64,000 nt of DNA from Ensifer adhaerens (GTDB lineage Bacteria > Pseudomonadota > Alphaproteobacteria > Rhizobiales > Rhizobiaceae). Shown piece by piece: positions 52,341 through 61,137 of the stretch. The notes beneath the pieces were generated by a model. That model worked only from the letters and a program-made list of their open reading frames with translations. It searched no databases and was not told the DNA's origin. Location: positions 4,118,001 to 4,182,000 of the forward strand of contig NZ_CP083349.1 in NCBI RefSeq assembly GCF_020035535.1, in the 5' to 3' direction. The translations under genes were made by a program, and so were the position numbers. Numbering within the stretch: position 1 is the stretch's first letter; each line of letters opens with the position of its first letter.

Positions 52341-52358
52341 ATAGAACAGGCGTTCTAT
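52341..52358. promoter_or_regulatory. Perfect palindrome upstream of iolR
   Basis: ATAGAAC-AGGC-GTTCTAT, 7-base arms with a 4-base centre, 69 bases before the iolR start. A candidate autoregulatory operator. It differs from the shared iolC/dehydrogenase motif. Confidence 0.5.
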
Positions 52359-52367
52359 TTTTCCGGA

Positions 52368-52467
52368 GCATTTCCAGCAAAAGTGCGCAGCGGTTTTGCG
52401 TCCGGAAAAGCGCAGCAAGATGGGCGGCATTTCCAGCAAAAGTGCGCAGCGGTTTTGCGTCCGGAAA
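52368..52467. repeat. Tandem pair of a 41-base palindromic repeat
   Basis: Two copies (52368-52408 and 52427-52467) beginning GCATTTCCAGCAAAAGTGCG and ending TCCGGAAA, identical over 41 bases with a period of 59. Each can fold on itself. They lie between iolR and the dehydrogenase gene and share the CAAAAGTG-GCAGCGGTTTTG core with 23382. Confidence 0.85.
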
Positions 52468-52485
52468 TGCGCAGCGCGGAACCGC

Positions 52486-53613
52486 TTAGATATGCACCCA
52501 TTCGTTTGTCTTGGCCGATTGATAGGTCGCCGAGAGCACCTTCTGCACCTCATAGCCTTCGCGGAAATCGGTCGACGGCGACTTGCCCGCGGCGATCGCG
52601 TCGAGGAACTCCTTGACCTCGATCGCCTTCAGGTCGTTGAAGCCGATCTGGTGGCCGGGCGCGACGCAGAAGGCGCCATAGGGCGGATGTTCGGGCCCTG
52701 CCCAGATGGTGCGGAAGCCGCGCGTGCGGATATCGTCGCCGGTCTTGTAGAGGCGGATCTCGTTCAGCCGCTCCTGGGTAAAGACGATGCTGCCCTTCGA
52801 GCCGTAGATTTCGAAATCGTGCTGCATCTTGCGGCCGGTCGCGATCCAGCTTGCCTCGAAGCTGCCGGTGGCGCCGTTTTCGAACCGCACGAAGGCGCGG
52901 GTAATGTCATCGACCTCGACGGCGCGGGTTTCGCTGGAGCCGGCGGCGATCGGGCGTTCCGGGATCTGGATGATGGTCTCGGCGAGCACCTGTTTGATCG
53001 GGCCGACGAGGTGGCGCATGGAGGCGATGATATGGCTGCCGATATCGGCAAGCGCGCCGCCGCCGCTGGCCGGGTTCAGGCGCCAGCCCCACGGAACTTG
53101 CGCATCGGCCATGAAGTCTTCCGCATGGATGCCGCGCATCGAACGGATCTCGCCGATCTCGCCGCTTTCAATAATGTCCTTGGCAAGGAAGATCAGTGGA
53201 TTCTTCAGATAGTTGAAGCCGACCTGGGTGACGACGCCGGCTTTTTCCGCCGCCTCCACCATCTCGCGGCATTCGGCAACGGTCGGTGCCAACGGCTTTT
53301 CGCAATAGACATGCTTGCCATGGGCGATCGCCGCCAGCGCCATCTCCTTGTGCAAGAGGTTCGGCGTGGTGATGTCGATGATGTCGATATCCGGATCGGT
53401 CAGAAGCTCGCGCCAGTCGGCCGTCGCCTTGCGGAAACCGAGCTGGCCGCGAGCGCGCTCCGCACTTTCGACGGTCACGTCGGCGACCGATACGAGATCG
53501 AGCTCGAACGGCAGGTCGAAGACCCGCGCGGCAATGGTGAAGCCGAGCGCATGGGTCTTGCCCATGAAGCCCGTGCCGATCAGGCCGATGCCGAGTTTGC
53601 GCTTGCTGCCCAT
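52486..53613 (-). CDS. Gfo/Idh/MocA family oxidoreductase, inositol-dehydrogenase-like
   Basis: 375 residues from ATG 53613 (MGSKRKLGIGLIG); a longer frame lacks support. The NAD(P) loop GLIGTGFMGKTHALGF is at about 8-23, the substrate/catalytic segment HVYCEKPLAPTVAEC (with the EKP lysine) at about 100, and the C-terminal domain has GSHIIASMRHLVG. By position next to iolR-iolCDEB it is probably an inositol isomer dehydrogenase (IolY-like in rhizobia). Its upstream region carries the same operator as iolC. Confidence 0.85.
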   Translation of the reverse strand: MGSKRKLGIGLIGTGFMGKTHALGFTIAARVFDLPFELDLVSVADVTVESAERARGQLGFRKATADWRELLTDPDIDIIDITTPNLLHKEMALAAIAHGKHVYCEKPLAPTVAECREMVEAAEKAGVVTQVGFNYLKNPLIFLAKDIIESGEIGEIRSMRGIHAEDFMADAQVPWGWRLNPASGGGALADIGSHIIASMRHLVGPIKQVLAETIIQIPERPIAAGSSETRAVEVDDITRAFVRFENGATGSFEASWIATGRKMQHDFEIYGSKGSIVFTQERLNEIRLYKTGDDIRTRGFRTIWAGPEHPPYGAFCVAPGHQIGFNDLKAIEVKEFLDAIAAGKSPSTDFREGYEVQKVLSATYQSAKTNEWVHI

Positions 53614-53677
53614 GCTGAATTCCTCCCTGTCGGCGCTGCCGTGCTGGCCTGAAATGAAATGAATTGTGCAAGTTTTG

Positions 53678-53698
53678 TCAATATGGAATGTTTGTTCG
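53678..53698 (-). promoter_or_regulatory. Promoter/operator of the inositol-dehydrogenase-like gene
   Basis: GTCAATATGGAAT (53678-53690) is identical to the iolC copy. The minus strand gives a perfect TTGACA -35 box. GGAA-N6-TTCG (53685-53698) is one base from the reported IolR motif. Co-regulation with iolCDEB is likely. Confidence 0.65.
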
Positions 53699-53884
53699 AA
53701 ATACGGCGGCGATACCGACGTTGTGCCGTTTGAAACAGCCAAAGCTGTGCGTTCCGGTTAGCTTCACCTGGACGAAGGGGGAATGTGTTAACGCATTTTT
53801 ACCATGTTCCGTTGGAACATCGCACTTCGTCATGGTTAACGAATCGCTCCGGAGAGAACGGAGCGGAGCTGGAGTGAAATCAGC

Positions 53885-54691
53885 ATGTGCCGTTGGGCAG
53901 CCTATCGCGGGGAGCCGCTCTATCTCGAGGAACTGGTGACCTCTCCGGCACACTCGCTGATCGAACAATCCCATTGCGCGACACGGGCGAAGACCGCCAC
54001 CAACGGCGACGGCTTCGGCATCGCCTGGTATGGCGATCACCCGGAGCCCGGGCGTTACCGTGATATCCTGCCGGCCTGGTCCGACTGCAACTTGAAGAGC
54101 ATTGCACGGCAGATCCGCTCGCCGCTCTTCCTCGCCCATGTGCGCGCCGCGACCGGCGGCGGTACCCGGCGCGACAACTGTCATCCCTTCGTCTTCGGCC
54201 GCTGGTCCTTCATGCACAATGGCCAGATCGGCGATTTCGAGCATCTGCGCCGGCCGATGGAAAGCATGCTCGACAACGACCTCTATTCGGCGCGCACCGG
54301 CACGACTGATTCCGAACTCCTGTTCCTGCTCGCCATGCAGTTCGGCCTCGATCGCGATCCGCTCGGCGCGATCGCCGAGGCGCTGGCCTTCATCGAGCAA
54401 CTCGCCGAGCATCTGGAGCGCCAGGTGCTGGTGCGATTCACTGCCGCGTTCTCCGACGGTCAGGATCTCTACGCCGTGCGCTACGCCTCCGACTGGAAGG
54501 CGCCAACGCTCTACGCTGCACCCATGGGCCCGAGCGGCGGCTATTGCCTCGTTTCCGAGCCGCTCAACGATGACGACAGCGCCTGGGTGGAAATCCCCGA
54601 CGGCACGGCGGTCATCGTCGGCGAAAATGGCGTCGACGTGCGCCTGTTCTCGACCAAGGGTGCGCCGGTGCGGTCGCGTCAACTGGCCTGA
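53885..54691 (+). CDS. Class II glutamine amidotransferase (YafJ-like)
   Basis: 268 residues. The N-terminal nucleophile Cys2 (MCRWAAYRGEPLYLEEL) follows the start Met, as in Ntn-hydrolase amidotransferases. TATNGDGFGIAWYG, the Arg in FLAHVRAATGGG (about residue 85), NCHPFVFGRWSFMHNGQI and TTDSELLF complete the glutaminase site. It consists of the glutaminase domain only, so it must work with another protein or on small gamma-glutamyl amides. The start is fixed by the Cys2 requirement. Divergent from the iol dehydrogenase gene. Confidence 0.87.
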   Translation: MCRWAAYRGEPLYLEELVTSPAHSLIEQSHCATRAKTATNGDGFGIAWYGDHPEPGRYRDILPAWSDCNLKSIARQIRSPLFLAHVRAATGGGTRRDNCHPFVFGRWSFMHNGQIGDFEHLRRPMESMLDNDLYSARTGTTDSELLFLLAMQFGLDRDPLGAIAEALAFIEQLAEHLERQVLVRFTAAFSDGQDLYAVRYASDWKAPTLYAAPMGPSGGYCLVSEPLNDDDSAWVEIPDGTAVIVGENGVDVRLFSTKGAPVRSRQLA

Positions 54692-54724
54692 GGCACCGTA
54701 TCCGCAAGCTCAGCGGCCGGCGTC

Positions 54725-54772
54725 AGCCCCTCATCCGGCTGCCGCCACCTTTTCCCCGCGAGCGGGGAGAAG
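54725..54772. repeat. REP-like palindromic element
   Basis: CAGCCCCTCATCCGGCTGCC, GCCACC, then TTCCCCGC-GA-GCGGGGAG. An inverted-order relative of the element at 46331-46393. Lies 34 bases after the amidotransferase gene. Confidence 0.65.
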
Positions 54773-54923
54773 GACCATGTGGCACTCGCTCGCCCACAAT
54801 GCGACCCTGGAGAGAACGGCTAACTGAAATCACACCTCCGCCACTCGGGCAGCGGAACCCCTGCGCGTGTTTGCCATAGTTCTGCCAACGTAACCGACAG
54901 AGACGGTCGTAGCGTCTGCCACG

Positions 54924-54952
54924 TCCCCTCGCCCCGCCTGCGGGGGAGGGGC
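54924..54952. repeat. GC-rich palindrome before the coaBC end
   Basis: CCCCTC-GCCCCGC, CT, GCGGGGGAGGGGC forms a strong stem next to the coaBC stop at 54962. It may terminate coaBC transcripts, although no T run is seen. The rest of the 54692-54961 gap has no gene. Confidence 0.5.
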
Positions 54953-54961
54953 GATGGTGGA

Positions 54962-56182
54962 TCAGCCCCGTTCTTTCCGGGCAAGTTCGTTCGCAATCAT
55001 CGCCGCCAGTTTCTCCGCCACAGCGTCCTTGTCCATCTCCGGCCAATCATCATTGCCGGCGGCCGATATCAGTTTCACCTTGTTGCGGTCGCCGCCCATG
55101 ATGCCGGTTGCCGGCGACACGTCATTGGCGAGAATGAAGTCGGCACCCTTGCGTTCGAGCTTGGCACGGCCGTTGTCGGCGACGTTTTCGGTCTCGGCGG
55201 CAAAGCCGATGACGAGCTTCGGGCGCTTGGCGTGGTGGCCGACCGTCTTCAGGATATCGGGGTTTTCAGCAAGCTGGAGCGGAGGCGGAGCCTCACCCGG
55301 CTTCTTCTTGATCTTGTTGCCGGCAGCTGTTGCCACCCGCCAGTCGGCAACCGCGGCGACCATGACCGCGACATCGGCGGGAAGGGCGGCAAGCACCGCG
55401 TCGCGCATCTCCTCGGCCCGCTCCACATGCACGACTTTCACGCCCGCCGGATCCGGGATCGTCACCGGGCCGGAGACCAGCGTGACATCGGCGCCAAGGC
55501 GCGCCAGTGCGCCAGCGATCGCATGGCCCTGCTTGCCGGAAGAGCGGTTGGCAATGTAGCGCACCGGATCGATCGGCTCATGTGTCGGCCCCGACGTGAC
55601 GACGACGCTGCGTCCGGCGAGCGGTTTTGGCGCGCCCGCGAGAAGGTCCTCCACTGCGGCCGCGATCGCCAGCGGCTCGCTCATGCGGCCCTCGCCGGCC
55701 TCGCCGCTTTCCGCCATCTCGCCCGCTTCCGGGCCGATGAAGCGGATGCCGTCCTTGGCAAGCGTCGCCCGGTTGCGGCGCGTTGCCGGATGCGCCCACA
55801 TCTTCGGGTTCATCGCCGGTGCGACCAAAACAGGCCGGTCGGTTGCAAGCAGAATGGTCGAGGCCAGATCGTCCGCATGGCCGTTCGCCATCTTCGCCAT
55901 CAGGTCGGCGGTTGCCGGTGCTACGACAATCAGATCGCATTCGCGCGCGAGGCGAATATGTCCGACATCCTGCTCGTCCTCGCGGGAGAACAGGTCGAGA
56001 TAGACATGCGAGGCCGAAAGCGCGCCCACGGCAAGCGGCGTCACGAATTGCTGCGCGCCCGCGGTCATCACAGGCCTCACGCTCGCCCCGCGTTCGCGCA
56101 GGCGCCGAATGAGATCGAGGCTTTTATACGCCGCGATGCCGCCGGAGATGATGAGGAGAATGCGCTTGCCCGACAGTGTCAT
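54962..56182 (-). CDS. coaBC: Bifunctional phosphopantothenoylcysteine decarboxylase/synthase
   Basis: 406 residues. Residues 1-190 are the FMN-dependent CoaC decarboxylase (ILLIISGGIAAYKSLDLIR, VAPATADLMAKMANG, PAMNPKMWAHPA, GEGRMSEP). Residues about 195-406 are the CoaB synthetase (VVTSGPTHEPIDPVRYIANRSSG, FAAETEN, KGADFILANDVS). Together they make 4'-phosphopantetheine in coenzyme A synthesis. Not beside dut here. Confidence 0.95.
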   Translation of the reverse strand: MTLSGKRILLIISGGIAAYKSLDLIRRLRERGASVRPVMTAGAQQFVTPLAVGALSASHVYLDLFSREDEQDVGHIRLARECDLIVVAPATADLMAKMANGHADDLASTILLATDRPVLVAPAMNPKMWAHPATRRNRATLAKDGIRFIGPEAGEMAESGEAGEGRMSEPLAIAAAVEDLLAGAPKPLAGRSVVVTSGPTHEPIDPVRYIANRSSGKQGHAIAGALARLGADVTLVSGPVTIPDPAGVKVVHVERAEEMRDAVLAALPADVAVMVAAVADWRVATAAGNKIKKKPGEAPPPLQLAENPDILKTVGHHAKRPKLVIGFAAETENVADNGRAKLERKGADFILANDVSPATGIMGGDRNKVKLISAAGNDDWPEMDKDAVAEKLAAMIANELARKERG

Positions 56183-56478
56183 TTGCTACCGGCCTTTCGG
56201 CCGTCCTCTTGCCCGGCATGGGCCGCCGAGCCTACGCGATACCAGAATATTCCCATCGACTGGCCTCGCCAGCGTCTTGCAGGTCGAACCTACTTGAGCG
56301 ACCTGCCGGGCGCAACGTGTCCCGCCGGGCGGGCTGGTCGTGCATCGACAGTTGCTCCGCTCTGTGGTGTGCGATGGAACAAAAGCCGCGTCGTCTGCTT
56401 CAACCTGTTCCGGGCCTGTTGCCGAAGCCTGATAATGCGGTTAATCCGCTCTCAATCCGCGGGGCTAAGCTTCTCACC

Positions 56479-58290
56479 ATGCGAATAAATGCGATCACCA
56501 ACTGGGCCTATGGCGTGACCGTTCTCCTGACGGCGCTTTCGGGCGCCGCCTTCATCCTGTCGACGAACAGCGCGATCAAGGAGCGCCAGGCGGTTGAGCA
56601 GCATCTGGTGCTCGATACGCTCGGCGAAGAGCTGGCACTCGGTGCGGAAACGCGAACCGACGAAGCCCGGCTCTACGTGATGCGTGGCGATGCGCGCCAT
56701 CTCGAAGCCTTCCATCGCGCCGAGGATGAAGAGCGCAAGCGCGAAGAGGCGGTCAAGACCGCGGCGAATTTCGGGGCCGCTCCGAGCGAGATCGCGGTCT
56801 TGAAGGATATTGTGGGAGAGGCCGAGGCACTCGACGAGGTCGAGATCGCCGCCATCGAGGCCTATCAGAAGGGCGACGGTACGGCCGCGCGGGAAAGGCT
56901 ATTCGGGCCGGAGCACGAGCGCCTGCAGACTGCACTTCTGGACACGGTTGCGCGGTTTCGCGACCTGACCACCGTGCGCACCGGCGCGGCCCTGACCGAA
57001 GCGCAGGAACGCAGCGATTGGTTCGCCGCCGCCGCCAAGACGATGCTCGGCATTACCGCCGCGTTGTTCCTGAGCGTGCTCTATTTCATCCTCAAGCGTC
57101 GCGTCGCCCTGCCGCTCACGCGCATGAGCGGTATCGTCACACGGCTCGCCGAGCAGGATTACGCTGTCGAAGTTCCGCTCGACCGCCGCAGCGACGAGAT
57201 CGGCGAGATGAACAAGGCGATCCATATCTTCCGTGAGAACGGCCTGGAACGGGACCGTCTCGATGCCGAGCGGCGGCTGGACCAGCAGACCAAGGATCTG
57301 ATCCTGCAGATGATGCATCGGCTACAGGCCTGCCAGGGCCAGGACGAACTGGCCGAGGTCGTGGCCCGTTTCGCGCCACAGGTCTTTCCCAATCTTGCCG
57401 GCCATCTCTACGTCTTGAACGACAGCCGGACGCTCCTGACCCGCGTCGGCACCTGGCTCGATCCGCAGCACTCGGCGCCGACATTTCCGTCCAGCGCCTG
57501 CTGGGGCCTTCGTCGCGGCCGGCCGCATGTCAGCAACCGTGGTCATAGCGACATTGCCTGCCAGCACCTTGACGATGATGGCGTGATCGGCCTCTGCGTA
57601 CCGTTGACGGCCCAGGGTGATACGATCGGGCTTCTCTATTTCGAGGAGCGTTCGCAAGAGGAGTTCGCGGTCGATGCCTCGCGTCTCTATCTCGAACTGA
57701 TCGCCGAGAACATCGGCCTTGCCGTCGCCAATCTTCAGCTGCGCGAGAAGCTCACCAATCTGGCCGTGCGGGATGCGCTGACCGGGCTGCTCAACCGTCG
57801 CTGCCTCGACGAGGCGCTCAATCGCCGGCCGCGCGGGCAAGACGGCAAGCTACTCACCTGCCTGATGATCGACATCGACCACTTCAAGCGCTTCAACGAC
57901 GAGTTCGGCCACGATGCCGGCGACGTCGTCATGCAATATGTCGCGCAGCTCATCGTCGACACGGTGGCCGAGGCCGGCAACGCCTATCGCTTTGGCGGCG
58001 AGGAATTCACCGTGCTGCTGCCGGAAGCCGGTGAAGCCTCGGGTTATGAACTTGCAGAGCGGCTGAGGACCCGGATCGGCACCACGCCGCTATCGCATCG
58101 CGGCCGAATTCTTGGCACGGTGTCGGTCTCGATCGGCATCGCCTCGGCCCCGGACGACGGGCCGATCGCCACGCTGCTGACCCGCGCCGACGCGGCCCTT
58201 CTTCACGCCAAGAGCCATGGCCGAAACCGCAGTGTCTGCGCCTCCGGGCTGAGTTTCAGCGACGGCGTGGAGCGGCGCAGTCTCGCCTGA
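56479..58290 (+). CDS. Membrane-bound diguanylate cyclase (HAMP-GAF-GGDEF)
   Basis: 603 residues from ATG 56479. The longer frame from 56176 is not convincing. Layout: TM1 (about 8-30), periplasmic helical sensor region, TM2 (about 188-208, KTMLGITAALFLSVLYFIL), HAMP (about 210-265), a GAF-like domain (about 290-430), then GGDEF. The active-site motif is RFGGEEFTVLLPEAG, and DIDHFKRFNDEFGHDAGD carries the metal/substrate residues. The position of the inhibitory I-site (RxxD five residues before GGEEF) reads AEAG, so product feedback is probably absent. No EAL domain. Divergent from coaBC. Confidence 0.88.
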   Translation: MRINAITNWAYGVTVLLTALSGAAFILSTNSAIKERQAVEQHLVLDTLGEELALGAETRTDEARLYVMRGDARHLEAFHRAEDEERKREEAVKTAANFGAAPSEIAVLKDIVGEAEALDEVEIAAIEAYQKGDGTAARERLFGPEHERLQTALLDTVARFRDLTTVRTGAALTEAQERSDWFAAAAKTMLGITAALFLSVLYFILKRRVALPLTRMSGIVTRLAEQDYAVEVPLDRRSDEIGEMNKAIHIFRENGLERDRLDAERRLDQQTKDLILQMMHRLQACQGQDELAEVVARFAPQVFPNLAGHLYVLNDSRTLLTRVGTWLDPQHSAPTFPSSACWGLRRGRPHVSNRGHSDIACQHLDDDGVIGLCVPLTAQGDTIGLLYFEERSQEEFAVDASRLYLELIAENIGLAVANLQLREKLTNLAVRDALTGLLNRRCLDEALNRRPRGQDGKLLTCLMIDIDHFKRFNDEFGHDAGDVVMQYVAQLIVDTVAEAGNAYRFGGEEFTVLLPEAGEASGYELAERLRTRIGTTPLSHRGRILGTVSVSIGIASAPDDGPIATLLTRADAALLHAKSHGRNRSVCASGLSFSDGVERRSLA

Positions 58291-58448
58291 CGGCATCCTC
58301 GCCGCGCTGCATTGCATGTTCCGCCTTGAAACGGGCGCATTCGGTGCTATCTATGGCCGCGATAGAAATTTGAACAGGATACACGCATCGATGGATTTCA
58401 CCCTGACCGCCAAGCCGAACCGTCTTGCCATCAGGGAAAACCGTATCC

Positions 58449-60029
58449 ATGCCTGCTTCGATTTCACTTTCCCAAATTTCGTGGTCCACGCCTGAGGGCC
58501 GAAGCCTCTTCTCGAATCTCGACCTGACCTTTGGTCCCGTTCGCACCGGCCTTGTCGGCCGCAACGGCGTCGGAAAATCCACGCTGCTGCGTCTCGTCGA
58601 AGGATCGTTTGCGCCGCAATCCGGAAAGGTCACTGTCGCGGGCAGCCTCGGCACGCTCAGCCAGACCGTCCAGGTCGCGGCCGGTGAGACCGTCGCCGAT
58701 CTTTTCGGCGTCTCCGACGCGCTTGCGGTTCTGCAGAAAGCGGACGAGGGGCACGCCTCCGTGGACGAACTGGCTTCCGCCGATTGGACGCTGGAGGCTC
58801 GCATGGAGGAGGCGCTGGCGCGCGTCGGTCTGGACGCGGTAGCGCAAACGCGCCTTGCCGCCCTGTCCGGCGGGCAGATGACCCGCGTGAAGCTTGCCGC
58901 GCTCCTCTTCAAGGAGCCGGATTTCATTGTGCTCGACGAACCCACCAACAATCTCGATCGCGAGGGCCGGGCCGCCGTAGCCGCGCTGATGGCGGGCTGG
59001 CGCGGCGGCGCCATCGTCGTCAGCCATGACCGCGAACTCCTGGAGACGATGGATGCGATCGTCGAACTGACGACGCTCGGCGCCACCACCTATGGCGGCA
59101 ACTGGAGCCACTACCGTGAGCGCAAGGCGATCGAGCTCGCCTCGGCCCGCCATGATCTCGCCGATGCCGAGCGGCGCCTCGCCGAGGTTGACCGCAAGGC
59201 CCAGGAGACGGCCGAACGCAAGGCCCGCAAGGATGCCGCCGGCCGCCGCAAGCGCGCTAAGGGCGACGAGCCGCTGCTGCTGCTCGACGCCCGCAAGGAG
59301 CGCAGCGAAAAGACCGGTGGTGACAATGCCCGCCTCGCCGAACGCCGGCGCGATTCGGCGGTCGGCGATCTCGCCGAGGCACGCGAACGGATCGAGATCC
59401 TGCAGCCGCTGACCGTCCGCCTGCCTTCGACCGGCCTGCCGGCCGGCCGCAACGTGCTGCAGATCGAAGATGCCAGCGTCGGCTATGAACCGGGCAAGCC
59501 CGTTGTCGACGGGCTTTCGCTTTCGATCGTCGGCCCGGAACGGGTCGCGCTCACCGGCCGCAACGGTTCGGGCAAGACGACGCTGCTCACGCTGCTGACC
59601 GGTGACCTCCAGCCATGGTCCGGCACGGTGCGCGTCCAGGTCGATCACGCCATGCTCGACCAAAAGGTAGGCCTGCTCGATCCTGGCCTTTCGATCCGTG
59701 ACAATTTTCGGGGTCTCAACCCTGATGCCAGCGAGAACGATTGCCGGGCGGCGCTGGCGCGCTTCATGTTCCGGGCAGATGCGGCCTTGCAGGTCGTATC
59801 GAGCCTCAGCGGCGGCCAGATGCTGCGCGCCGGCCTCGCCTGTGTGCTGAGCGGCAGCAAGCCGCCGCAACTCCTGATCCTCGACGAGCCGACCAACCAT
59901 TTGGACATCGATTCGATCGAGGCGGTCGAGGCGGGGCTCAGGGCCTATGACGGCGCGCTGCTGGTCGTCAGCCACGACCATGCGTTTCTGGAGGCGATCG
60001 GCATCACCAGACAGATCGAACTTTCCTGA
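58449..60029 (+). CDS. ABC-F family ATPase (ribosome-associated)
   Basis: 526 residues from ATG 58449, with AGGGAAA upstream; a frame starting 24 bases earlier is less likely. Two ABC domains with no membrane segments. First: VGRNGVGKSTLL, LSGGQMTRVKLAALL, FIVLDEPTNNLD. Second: TGRNGSGKTTLL, LSGGQMLRAGLACVL, LLILDEPTNHLD. The linker between them is charged and helical (ADAERRLAEVDRKAQETAER). ABC-F proteins bind the ribosomal E site and affect translation or antibiotic resistance; the exact subgroup is not determined. Confidence 0.9.
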   Translation: MPASISLSQISWSTPEGRSLFSNLDLTFGPVRTGLVGRNGVGKSTLLRLVEGSFAPQSGKVTVAGSLGTLSQTVQVAAGETVADLFGVSDALAVLQKADEGHASVDELASADWTLEARMEEALARVGLDAVAQTRLAALSGGQMTRVKLAALLFKEPDFIVLDEPTNNLDREGRAAVAALMAGWRGGAIVVSHDRELLETMDAIVELTTLGATTYGGNWSHYRERKAIELASARHDLADAERRLAEVDRKAQETAERKARKDAAGRRKRAKGDEPLLLLDARKERSEKTGGDNARLAERRRDSAVGDLAEARERIEILQPLTVRLPSTGLPAGRNVLQIEDASVGYEPGKPVVDGLSLSIVGPERVALTGRNGSGKTTLLTLLTGDLQPWSGTVRVQVDHAMLDQKVGLLDPGLSIRDNFRGLNPDASENDCRAALARFMFRADAALQVVSSLSGGQMLRAGLACVLSGSKPPQLLILDEPTNHLDIDSIEAVEAGLRAYDGALLVVSHDHAFLEAIGITRQIELS

Positions 60030-60038
60030 AAAGGAGGC

Positions 60039-60941
60039 TCACTCCGCCCAGCGCGCTTCTCCGGTAAAGGCGATCGTCAGCCAGCGGTCGTGGCCGGGGT
60101 CGCCGATCTCGTCGCCGATCTCGGCACGAATCCGGTCGAGCTCGGCGAGCGTGCCGACCTTGGTATCCGGCGTTCCGATCAAGTAGACCTCTATCGTCTT
60201 GGAGCGTCCGACCTTGGCGACATAGGTGCGGTAGTCGGCAAAGCCGTGGCGCGTGACGGCGTTGGCCGCTGCCTGCCGCACGCGTTCATCGAGTTCGGCG
60301 GGCGCGACGAGGAAGATCTCCTTCAGCGCCTGGAAGACGGTGCGGATCGGCAGCGGGATGAGGCAGAGCGTCAGCACGATCAGGATCGCCGGGTCGACAT
60401 AGGGCGTGACGTGTTCGTAAGCCGTGCCCTTCAGGGCGGCGGCGATCACGAAGGCAACGAGCAGCGCGGAGGTGATCGCGCCGGACATTGCCCAGGCGCG
60501 CACGTCGAGCGCCAGGAACTCAGAGCCGATCGGCCGGTTCGCCCGGCGTACATAGAAGAACATGAAGACGCAGATCACCACGACGACGGCCGCATAGGCG
60601 ATCGCCCAGTCGAAGGCGAGGTGGTTGCCGCCCGACAAGAGCGAGCCGACGGCGTTTACCATCGCGTAGAAGGAAAGCAGGGTCAGCAGCCCGGCATTGA
60701 AGAGCAGCACCATCGGCTCGATGTGCCAGAAGCCCATCTGGAAACGCTTGCTCGGCTTCGGGATCAGTTGCGTCACGCCCAGCGCAAGCACGGTCATCGA
60801 GGCGTCGACGGCCGAGAAGACGCCGTCGAAGACGATCGAGACCGAGCCCGAAAGCAGACCGAAGATAACACCCGTCACCCCGACGACGACGGTGGCCGCG
60901 ATAGATTGTTTGAGGACCGTTTGTTCGCTTGGGGCGGTCAT
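60039..60941 (-). CDS. Atypical cation diffusion facilitator family transporter
   Basis: 300 residues, six helices plus a cytoplasmic C-terminal domain (IRTVFQALKEIFLVAPAEL then the ferredoxin-like region). The sequence is of the COG3965-like CDF group: FGLLSGSVSIVFDGVFSAVDASMT, FQMGFWHIEPMVLLFNAGLL and LALDVRAWAMSGAITSALLVAF. At the usual zinc site, TM2 has Phe before SAVD where His/Asp is common, and TM5 has Trp and Gly at the usual His and Asp. The transported ion is therefore unknown. Tail-to-tail with the ABC-F gene. Confidence 0.85.
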   Translation of the reverse strand: MTAPSEQTVLKQSIAATVVVGVTGVIFGLLSGSVSIVFDGVFSAVDASMTVLALGVTQLIPKPSKRFQMGFWHIEPMVLLFNAGLLTLLSFYAMVNAVGSLLSGGNHLAFDWAIAYAAVVVVICVFMFFYVRRANRPIGSEFLALDVRAWAMSGAITSALLVAFVIAAALKGTAYEHVTPYVDPAILIVLTLCLIPLPIRTVFQALKEIFLVAPAELDERVRQAAANAVTRHGFADYRTYVAKVGRSKTIEVYLIGTPDTKVGTLAELDRIRAEIGDEIGDPGHDRWLTIAFTGEARWAE

Positions 60942-61137
60942 GATGTTGTTTTTACTCCTGTTTCGGCGCGGTGCTTAGGGGCGGGCAGTGTCGAAATGGT
61001 GGCGGAGGCGGCAAACATAGCGGTTTGCCTGCGCACAGGACAGTTGTTGCGAGCATCAGCTAATAAAGCGAGACGTTGTATTTCCGGGTCTCTACGCTCA
61101 GAATTGCCGGCGTGATCGGCGACCGGGGGAGGGAAAA

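Noticed and set aside
52334..52347. LexA box before iolR (GAAC...GAAC)
   Set aside because: The spacer is six bases rather than the seven of the alphaproteobacterial consensus, and it overlaps the better 18-base palindrome.
52368..52467. CRISPR-like array
   Set aside because: Only two repeat units with an 18-base gap, palindromic and matching the scattered rhizobial repeat core; no cas genes.
56176..56478. Longer start for the diguanylate cyclase
   Set aside because: The added 101 residues have no family features and overlap the coaBC 5' end; ATG 56479 precedes the first membrane helix directly.
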